64,000 nucleotides of DNA from JBBQWS01 sp038210415 (lineage in GTDB: Bacteria > Actinomycetota > Actinomycetes > Prado026): assembly GCA_038210415.1 (NCBI GenBank), contig JBBQWS010000001.1, positions 62,001 to 126,000 on the forward strand, in the 5' to 3' direction. Below are positions 58,335 through 64,000 of this stretch, one piece after another. A program made the position numbers and the translations under genes. A model generated the notes under the pieces. It saw only the letters and a list, made by a program, of their open reading frames with translations. It had not been told where the DNA came from and did no database searches. Numbering within the stretch: position 1 is the first letter of the stretch; each line of letters opens with the position of its first letter.

Positions 58335-59786
58335 GTGAGTGACAAGCGGCATCTGCGCAACTTCGTGAACGGTGAGTCGGTCGACGCGGTCGACGGTCGG
58401 GCGACCGACCTGGTGGATCCGAGCACCGGTGCCGTGTTCGGCTCCGCCCCGCTGTCGTCAGCGGAGGACGTCGACCGGGCCTACCAGGCAGCCGCGGCCG
58501 CGTTCGACGGCTGGCGCGACACCACGCCGTCGCAGCGCCAGCGGGCGTTGCTGACCATCGCGGACACGCTGGAGGCGCACGCCGAAGAGCTGATCGACAT
58601 CGAGAGCCAGAACACCGGCAAGCCGATCTCCTTGACCCGGTCCGAGGAGATCCCGCCGATGATCGACCAGATCCGGTTCTTCGCCGGTGCGGCGCGGATC
58701 CTCGAGGGCCGGTCGGCGGGGGAGTACATGGCCGGCCACACGTCGATGATCCGGCGCGAGCCGGTCGGCGTCATCGGTCAGGTCGCTCCGTGGAACTACC
58801 CGATGATGATGGCGGTCTGGAAGTACGCGCCGGCGATCGCGGCCGGCAACTGTGTCGTGCTGAAGCCGTCCGACACCACGCCTGCCAGCACCGTCCGGAT
58901 GGCCGAGCTGATCGCCGAGTCCGGCGCGCTGCCGCCGGGCGTCCTCAACGTCATCTGTGGTGACCGCGACACCGGGCGCGCCCTCGTCGAGCACCCGACT
59001 CCGTCGATGGTGTCGATCACGGGCTCGGTCCGGGCCGGCATGCAGGTCGCCGGCTCGGCGGCGAAGGACGTGAAGCGGGTCCATCTCGAGCTGGGTGGCA
59101 AGGCGCCGGTCGTGGTCTTCGACGACGCGGACCTCGAGGCGGCTGCCGAGGCCATCGCGATCGCGGGCTACTTCAACGCCGGCCAGGACTGCACGGCGTC
59201 GACCCGGGTCATGGTCGCGCCCGGTCTCTACGACGACTTCGTGGCGGCACTGTCCGAGCAGGCCAAGGCGGTCGTGTCGACGTACGCCAACGGGCGTGGT
59301 GACGAGGACGCGATGCTCCCGCCGGTCAACAACGTGAACCAGCTGGCCCAGGTCAGCGGCTTCATCGACCGGTTGCCCGACCACGCCCGGGTGACCGCCG
59401 GCGGGGCCCGCATCGGCGACCGCGGCTTCTACTTCGACGCGACCGTCGTGGCGGACCTGCGTCAGGACGACGAGATCATCCAGAACGAGGTCTTCGGCCC
59501 GGTCATCACGGTGCAGCGGTTCACCGACGAGGACGAGGCCGTCCGCTGGGCCAACGGCGTCAACTACGGCCTGGCGTCGTCGGTCTGGACCAAGGACTTC
59601 GGCCGCGGGATGCGGATGGCGAAGCGGCTCGACTTCGGCTGCGTTTGGATCAACACCCACATCCCGCTGGTCGCGGAGATGCCGCACGGCGGGTTCAAGC
59701 ACTCGGGCTACGGCAAGGACCTGTCGATGTACGGGTTCGAGGACTACACCCGGATCAAGCACGTGATGGCCAACCTCAACAGCTGA
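58335..59786 (+). CDS. gamma-aminobutyraldehyde dehydrogenase-like aldehyde dehydrogenase
   Basis: A 483-residue NAD(P)-dependent ALDH. Conserved features are GVIGQVAPWNYPMMMAVWK, SITGSVRAGMQVAGSAA, HLELGGKAPVVVFDDADLEA with the catalytic Glu, and the nucleophile Cys286 in NAGQDCTASTRV. The form is closest to the PatD/PuuC type that oxidises 4-aminobutanal or 5-aminopentanal. GTG 58335 is set by a GAGGAG site 8 bp upstream. It is monocistronic and divergent from the Lrp-aminotransferase operon. Confidence 0.9.
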   Translation: MSDKRHLRNFVNGESVDAVDGRATDLVDPSTGAVFGSAPLSSAEDVDRAYQAAAAAFDGWRDTTPSQRQRALLTIADTLEAHAEELIDIESQNTGKPISLTRSEEIPPMIDQIRFFAGAARILEGRSAGEYMAGHTSMIRREPVGVIGQVAPWNYPMMMAVWKYAPAIAAGNCVVLKPSDTTPASTVRMAELIAESGALPPGVLNVICGDRDTGRALVEHPTPSMVSITGSVRAGMQVAGSAAKDVKRVHLELGGKAPVVVFDDADLEAAAEAIAIAGYFNAGQDCTASTRVMVAPGLYDDFVAALSEQAKAVVSTYANGRGDEDAMLPPVNNVNQLAQVSGFIDRLPDHARVTAGGARIGDRGFYFDATVVADLRQDDEIIQNEVFGPVITVQRFTDEDEAVRWANGVNYGLASSVWTKDFGRGMRMAKRLDFGCVWINTHIPLVAEMPHGGFKHSGYGKDLSMYGFEDYTRIKHVMANLNS

Positions 59787-59821
59787 CTCGACGGTCGGGT
59801 CAGCGCGGATCGCGGTTGAGA

Positions 59822-60268
59822 TCAGATCGACGACAAGAGGATGCTCGTCTCCGTGTCGTGCACGCCCGCGACGGCGCGGATGGTCCGGAGTGCGTGGTCC
59901 AGCTCCTCGAGGGTGCTGACCTGGATCTCAGCGACGAGGTCCCAGGCACCGTTGGTCGTGTGCAGCCTTCGGATCTCGGGTACCCCTCTGAGTCGCGAGA
60001 TCGCCACGGTCGCGGAGGTGTCGACGAGTCGCATGCTGGTGATCGCGCGCACCAGGCCCGCGTCGAACTCCGTGGGGATCCGGATCGTGAAGCCGAGGAT
60101 GACCCCGGCCTCGACGAGCCGGTCGAGCCGATTCTGCGCAGTGCCTCGCGACACGTGCAGCTGGGCTGCCAGCTGAGAGATGGAGGCACGGCCATCGGCG
60201 CGCAGCAGCGCGACCAAGCGGTGGTCCAGGGTGTCCAAGGAAGACTGAGGCATGGCGAATTGTCGCAT
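59822..60268 (-). CDS. Lrp/AsnC-family regulator 2
   Basis: A 148-residue Lrp-type protein with ISQLAAQLHVSRGTAQNRLD RLVEAGVILG as HTH and a RAM domain (TTNGAWDLVAEIQVSTLEEL). ATG 60268 or 60253; neither has a strong Shine-Dalgarno. It is divergent from the decarboxylase across 217 bp, which holds AGCAC-N13-GTGCT at about 60298-60322, a possible half-site pair. It likely controls the decarboxylase gene in response to an amino acid. Confidence 0.87.
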   Translation of the reverse strand: MRQFAMPQSSLDTLDHRLVALLRADGRASISQLAAQLHVSRGTAQNRLDRLVEAGVILGFTIRIPTEFDAGLVRAITSMRLVDTSATVAISRLRGVPEIRRLHTTNGAWDLVAEIQVSTLEELDHALRTIRAVAGVHDTETSILLSSI

Positions 60269-60485
60269 GGAGGCACGCAGATCGTTAGATCACCAAGCAC
60301 TTCCTACATATTCGTGCTCTTGTGCTCCCTCGTGGTCGAACGGGACTCTTGACCCACCTTTGCTGGCCACCGCTGCCGTATGACCCGGGGAGACCACGTT
60401 GAATGGCAGGAACGCCGGGAGCCACTGGTGCCCACGAACGATCCCCACCGGTCCGCTCCCGTCCGTCTTCTCGGTGGCCTAGCCG

Positions 60486-62693
60486 ATGGAACCGGACTTC
60501 AGCGTCGTCCTGGTGGAGCCCACCGGCACCTCCCGCAGGTCCGGGCTGCACCCGCTGACGAGCGCCCTGGACCAGCTGGGCGTCGGGAACCGCACCTTCA
60601 CGGTCCCGGACGAGCTCGGATCGCTGGCAGGCCAGTCGACGCAGACCGCTGCCTTCGTCTACTCGGCCGCGTCAGGCACGGACGCCATCGTCGACGTCGT
60701 CAGGGTGGTCCGAGCGCGCAACCCGCACGTGCCGATCTTCCTCCTCGGCGACGGGCTCGACCCCGCCCGCCTCTCGAGCGAGGTCCTCGCCGAAGTGCAC
60801 GGGTTCGTCAGCCTCGGTGAGGACACTCCGGAGTTCGTCGCTGGTGCGATCGCGCGGGCCGGCCAGGTGTACCTCGACTCGGTAGCGCCCCCGTTCTTCC
60901 GGGCGCTCACAGCCTTCGCCCGCGGCAGTGCCGACTCCTGGCACGCCCCCGGTCACTCCGGCGGAGTCGCGTTCCTCAAGAGCCCGGTCGGCGCGATGTT
61001 CCACGACTTCTTCGGGCAGAACATGCTGCGCGCCGACGTGTGCAACGCCGTCGAGGAGCTGGGTCAGCTGCTCGACCACACCGGCCCGGTCGCCGAGGCC
61101 GAGCGCAACGCCGCGCGGATCTTCTCCGCTGACCACCTGTTCTTCGTCACCAACGGGACATCCACGTCGAACAAGATCGTCTGGAACTCCCTCGTCAGCC
61201 CCGGCGACGTCGTCGTGGTCGATCGCAACTGCCACAAGTCGGTTCTGCACGGGCTCATCCTGACCGGCGCGATCCCGGTGTTCCTGAACCCGACCCGCGA
61301 CCACGGCGGGCTGATCGGGCCGATCCCGCGGGAGGAGTTCACCTGGGACAGCATCCGCCGCAAGATCGAGGCGAACCCGTTCATCAAGGACAAGACGGTG
61401 GTGCCGCGGCTGCTGTGCCTGACCCAGAGCACGTACGACGGGATCGTCTACAACGTCGACACGATCAAGGCCGAGCTCGACGGCAAGATCGACGCGCTGC
61501 ACTTCGACGAAGCCTGGCTGCCGCACGCCACGTTCCACGAGTTCTACGCCGGGATGCACGCGATCAGCCCGGACCGGCCCCGCTGCTCGAGCTCGATGGT
61601 GTTCGCCACCCAGTCCACCCACAAGGTCCTGGCCGGCCTCTCGCAGGCATCACAGATCCTCGTCCAGGACTCCGAGACGGTCCAGCTCGACGAGCGAGTG
61701 TTCAACGAGGCTTTCCTCATGCATACGTCCACGAGCCCGCAGTACGCCATCATCGCGTCGTGCGACGTGGCCGCGGCCATGATGGACGGCCCTGCCGGGC
61801 GGGGGTTGGTCGGTGAGTCGATCGGGGAGGCCTTGGAGTTCCGCCGGGCGATGATCAGGGTCGCCGACGAGCTGGCCGGCAGCTGGTGGTTCTCGGTCTG
61901 GGGGCCTGACACTCCCATCCGCGAGGGGCTCGGCCAGCGCAGCGACTGGGAGCTCACTGCGGCGGACTCCTGGCACGAGTTCGACGGCATCGAGCCGGGC
62001 TTCACGATGCTCGACCCGATCAAGGCCACCCTGGTCACGCCAGGACTCGGTCGCGACGGGGAGTTCGAGTCGACCGGCATCCCGGCTGCGGTGGTCTCCC
62101 GCTACCTGGCCGAGCACGGCGTCATCGTCGAGAAGACGGGCCTCTACTCGTTCCTGATCATGTTCACGATCGGAGCCACCCGCAGCCGGTGGCACAACAT
62201 GCTCGGCGAGCTGCGCCGGTTCAAGGACGCGTACGACCGCAACGTGCCGCTCGCCCGCGCCATGCCCCGCTTCCTCGCCGAGCAGCCGTCGTACGCCGGG
62301 CTCGGCCTGCATGACCTGTGCCAGCAGCTGCACGAGATCTACCGCAAGTACGACGTCGCGCGACTGACCACCGCGATGTACGTGACCGAGCCCGAGCCGG
62401 CGATGCTCCCCGCGCAGGCCTGGGCGCAGCTGACCGGCCGCAATGTCGAACCCGTCCCGATCGACGAGCTCAAAGGGCGGGTCGCGGCTGTGCTGCTGAC
62501 CCCGTACCCGCCCGGCATCCCTCTGGTGATCCCCGGCGAGCGGGTCGGCCGTCTCGTGGTCGACTACCTGAAGTTCATCGAGGTCTTCAACCAGACCTGC
62601 CCAGGCATGGAGACCTTCGTCCACGGCCTCGACGAGCGCCAGGACGCGGCCGGCTCACGGCTGTTCGTCAACTGTGTCCGGAGCGACTCGTGA
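60486..62693 (+). CDS. Orn/Lys/Arg decarboxylase, long (wing-domain) form
   Basis: A 735-residue fold-type I PLP decarboxylase. The N-terminal wing/receiver-like domain (about 1-130) precedes DSWHAPGHSGGVAFLKSPVG. The catalytic core has FFVTNGTSTSNKIVWNSLV, LHFDEAWLPHATFHEFY and PLP Lys380 in ATQSTHKVLAGLSQASQ. A C-terminal domain ends near YLKFIEVFNQTCPGMETFVH. It makes cadaverine, putrescine or agmatine; whether lysine, ornithine or arginine cannot be read with certainty. Neighbouring gcdH and CoA-transferase genes favour lysine to glutarate. Its stop overlaps the next gene. Confidence 0.9.
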   Translation: MEPDFSVVLVEPTGTSRRSGLHPLTSALDQLGVGNRTFTVPDELGSLAGQSTQTAAFVYSAASGTDAIVDVVRVVRARNPHVPIFLLGDGLDPARLSSEVLAEVHGFVSLGEDTPEFVAGAIARAGQVYLDSVAPPFFRALTAFARGSADSWHAPGHSGGVAFLKSPVGAMFHDFFGQNMLRADVCNAVEELGQLLDHTGPVAEAERNAARIFSADHLFFVTNGTSTSNKIVWNSLVSPGDVVVVDRNCHKSVLHGLILTGAIPVFLNPTRDHGGLIGPIPREEFTWDSIRRKIEANPFIKDKTVVPRLLCLTQSTYDGIVYNVDTIKAELDGKIDALHFDEAWLPHATFHEFYAGMHAISPDRPRCSSSMVFATQSTHKVLAGLSQASQILVQDSETVQLDERVFNEAFLMHTSTSPQYAIIASCDVAAAMMDGPAGRGLVGESIGEALEFRRAMIRVADELAGSWWFSVWGPDTPIREGLGQRSDWELTAADSWHEFDGIEPGFTMLDPIKATLVTPGLGRDGEFESTGIPAAVVSRYLAEHGVIVEKTGLYSFLIMFTIGATRSRWHNMLGELRRFKDAYDRNVPLARAMPRFLAEQPSYAGLGLHDLCQQLHEIYRKYDVARLTTAMYVTEPEPAMLPAQAWAQLTGRNVEPVPIDELKGRVAAVLLTPYPPGIPLVIPGERVGRLVVDYLKFIEVFNQTCPGMETFVHGLDERQDAAGSRLFVNCVRSDS

Positions 62694-63379
62694 CATCGAC
62701 CGAGCTCGAGCTCGACACGCTGCCCTACCCGGATCCGCACGCCGAGATCCGGCTGGGGCCCTGGCGTCACCTGCCTGAAGAGTGGATCAGGCTGCGGCAT
62801 GCGGTCAGCCGCACGCCGGTCCGGGACCAGGAGGCGGCCGCCTGCGAGTTGGCCGTGCTCAGTGGCATCCAACCCGGGAGCGGCTCCAGCAGCACCACGA
62901 TCTGGAAGGCCGTCGACAGCATCGCGGCCCAACGGATGAAGCAGCTCCTCGAAGTCATCTGCGGCGGAAGCTTCGACGTCCACCGGCTCATCGCCGGCCA
63001 GACCCGGCCGCATGTCAGCTACGTCCTCGTCTGCGATCAGCCCCTGCCCGCGGGGGCTGACTACGCGATCGCCAAGGAGCGCCGCAGGCTGGATGCCGGC
63101 GACCGATGGCTTCGTGGCGCTTTCGAACCCGAGCTGCTCGCCCGGGCCCTGTGGTCGGCAACCGTCCTCGCCGCCCCGCCGATGGTGTCCCTGAAGACTC
63201 GCGCGCCTCTGTGGCGGCTGGCCTCGCGCCAGGACGCCGCGGCCCTGGACGCAGCCGGTCGCTACCTGGGTCTGCGGCTGGGCCGGATCGAGCGGCGCGT
63301 CAAGCTGTGGCGCGTCTGCCTGGACGAGGACATGCCGTCCGCCATGGGGTCGTTGCACCGGGCTTTGCTGTCCAGATAG
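62690..63379 (+). CDS. unknown protein translationally coupled to the decarboxylase
   Basis: A 229-residue protein from GTG 62690 (GTGA overlap). I do not recognise its family. It starts TSTELELDTLPYPDPHAEIR, carries a helical, Arg-rich middle (AAQRMKQLLEVICGG, RPHVSYVLVCDQPLP) and ends LWRVCLDEDMPSAMGSLHRA. There is no signal peptide or transmembrane segment. The tight overlap means it is made in step with the decarboxylase and may be an accessory or regulatory partner. Confidence 0.7.
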   Translation: MTSTELELDTLPYPDPHAEIRLGPWRHLPEEWIRLRHAVSRTPVRDQEAAACELAVLSGIQPGSGSSSTTIWKAVDSIAAQRMKQLLEVICGGSFDVHRLIAGQTRPHVSYVLVCDQPLPAGADYAIAKERRRLDAGDRWLRGAFEPELLARALWSATVLAAPPMVSLKTRAPLWRLASRQDAAALDAAGRYLGLRLGRIERRVKLWRVCLDEDMPSAMGSLHRALLSR

Positions 63380-63459
63380 CCCAGGTCGTTCACCGCCCTG
63401 ACGTTCGGTGCCCCGAGATGCTCGTGTAACGCAACGGCAGCGAGGGAGACTTGATACCT

Positions 63460-64000
63460 ATGACGAGCCACCCCGACTTCACCGGGCTCCGCGCCATGTT
63501 CATCAACTGCACCCTCAAGCGTTCGCCTGAACCAAGCCACACTCAGGGCCTTGTCGACGCGAGCGCGTCGATCATGCGCAAGCACGGGGTCGACGTGGCG
63601 GTCATCCGGGCGATCGACCATGACCTGGCCACCGGGGTGTACCCCGACATGACCGAGCACGGGTGGGCCAGCGACGAGTGGCCGCAGATCTACCCTCGAC
63701 TGCTGGAGGCGGACATCCTGGTCGTCGCCGGACCGATCTGGCTGGGCGACAACTCCAGCCAGACGAAGCTCATCATCGAGCGGTTGTACGCCTTGTCGGG
63801 GATGCTCAACGACAAGGGTCAATACCTCTTCTACGGCCGCGTCGCAGGTTGCCTGATCACTGGCAACGAAGATGGCATCAAGCACTGTGCACAGAATGTC
63901 TTGTACTCCCTGCAGCACATCGGGTACACGATTCCGCCGAACGCTGACGCCGGCTGGATCGGTGAGGCCGGCCCTGGGCCGTCGTACCTCGACCCGGGTA
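63460..64000 (+). CDS. flavodoxin-like NAD(P)H-dependent FMN reductase (cut by window end)
   Basis: ATG 63460 opens a frame that runs off the window after 180 codons. It begins TSHPDFTGLRAMFINCTLKR SPEPSHT, the FMN-phosphate loop of flavodoxin-like NAD(P)H:FMN reductases, and continues DILVVAGPIWLGDNSSQTKL and GRVAGCLITGNEDGIKHCAQ. Such proteins reduce FMN or quinones. The C-terminus is not visible, and 80 bp separate it from the preceding gene. Confidence 0.85.
   Translation, partial: MTSHPDFTGLRAMFINCTLKRSPEPSHTQGLVDASASIMRKHGVDVAVIRAIDHDLATGVYPDMTEHGWASDEWPQIYPRLLEADILVVAGPIWLGDNSSQTKLIIERLYALSGMLNDKGQYLFYGRVAGCLITGNEDGIKHCAQNVLYSLQHIGYTIPPNADAGWIGEAGPGPSYLDPG

Noticed and set aside
1..64000. 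CRISPR array, IS element, rRNA or tRNA genes
   Set aside because: No regularly spaced direct repeats, transposase motifs, or conserved rRNA/tRNA sequence blocks were found on either strand by eye.

Overview
The window is chromosomal DNA from a high-GC Gram-positive bacterium (Actinomycetota). This follows from its strong G/C bias at third codon positions, its many GTG starts with ATGA/GTGA gene overlaps, and its gene order: acyP-smc ... ftsY ... amtB-glnK-glnD-ffh-rpsP-khpA-rimM-trmD-rplS-lepB-rnhB-DUF2469-yraN-comM-dprA-xerC-whiG ... rpsB-tsf-pyrH-frr-cdsA ... rlmN. A WhiG/FliA-type sigma factor suggests a sporulating or flagellated actinomycete. The genus cannot be decided from the sequence.

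Layout. 1-4.1 kb: end of acylphosphatase, a small conserved protein and smc. 4.2-8.5 kb: a tightly overlapping six-gene redox operon of two small exported paralogues that share a PPTHTTTGASGA tail, an ApbE flavin transferase, a NOX/ferric-reductase-type di-heme membrane protein, a NuoF-like NADH/FMN/Fe-S protein and a ferredoxin. I read this as an NADH-to-cell-surface flavin electron-transfer system in which the exported proteins are minimal ApbE substrates. It is the most interesting system in the window. 8.5-11.1 kb: a glutaredoxin/mycoredoxin-thioredoxin reductase fusion and ftsY. 11.2-16.6 kb: accessory genes (LamG protein, broken VapBC, exported proteins, fasciclin protein, ArsR-YCII pair, O-methyltransferase). 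16.6-24.5 kb: histidine utilisation operon (hutH-hutU-M20 amidohydrolase-hutF-hutI) with a divergent IclR regulator.

24.5-46.6 kb is the housekeeping backbone: nitrogen control (amtB-glnK-glnD behind a GlnR-like box), the SRP GTPase, ribosomal proteins and tRNA modification, signal peptidase, two NUDIX hydrolases, DNA uptake/processing genes, xerC, whiG, then rpsB-tsf-pyrH-frr-cdsA. 46.6-50.4 kb carries a secreted metalloprotease, rlmN, a VOC protein, a PPOX flavoprotein and a 54-residue membrane protein.

50.4-64 kb looks like a lysine/polyamine-to-glutarate catabolic region: an Orn/Lys/Arg decarboxylase, an aldehyde dehydrogenase, a class III aminotransferase, an FAD amine oxidase, two Lrp/AsnC regulators, then a CaiB-type CoA-transferase, a GntR regulator and glutaryl-CoA dehydrogenase. 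Two nearly identical palindromes (ATTGGATACAAT and ATTGGATCCAAT) lie upstream of the CoA-transferase and of gcdH and probably define the GntR regulon. Together these could take lysine/cadaverine through 5-aminovalerate and glutarate to crotonyl-CoA.

A family of about 62-bp palindromic repeats occurs three times between genes (30.2, 50.4 and 56.2 kb). A separate 28-bp-arm inverted repeat lies at 52.3-52.4 kb. No rRNA, tRNA, CRISPR array, transposase or phage gene was seen.
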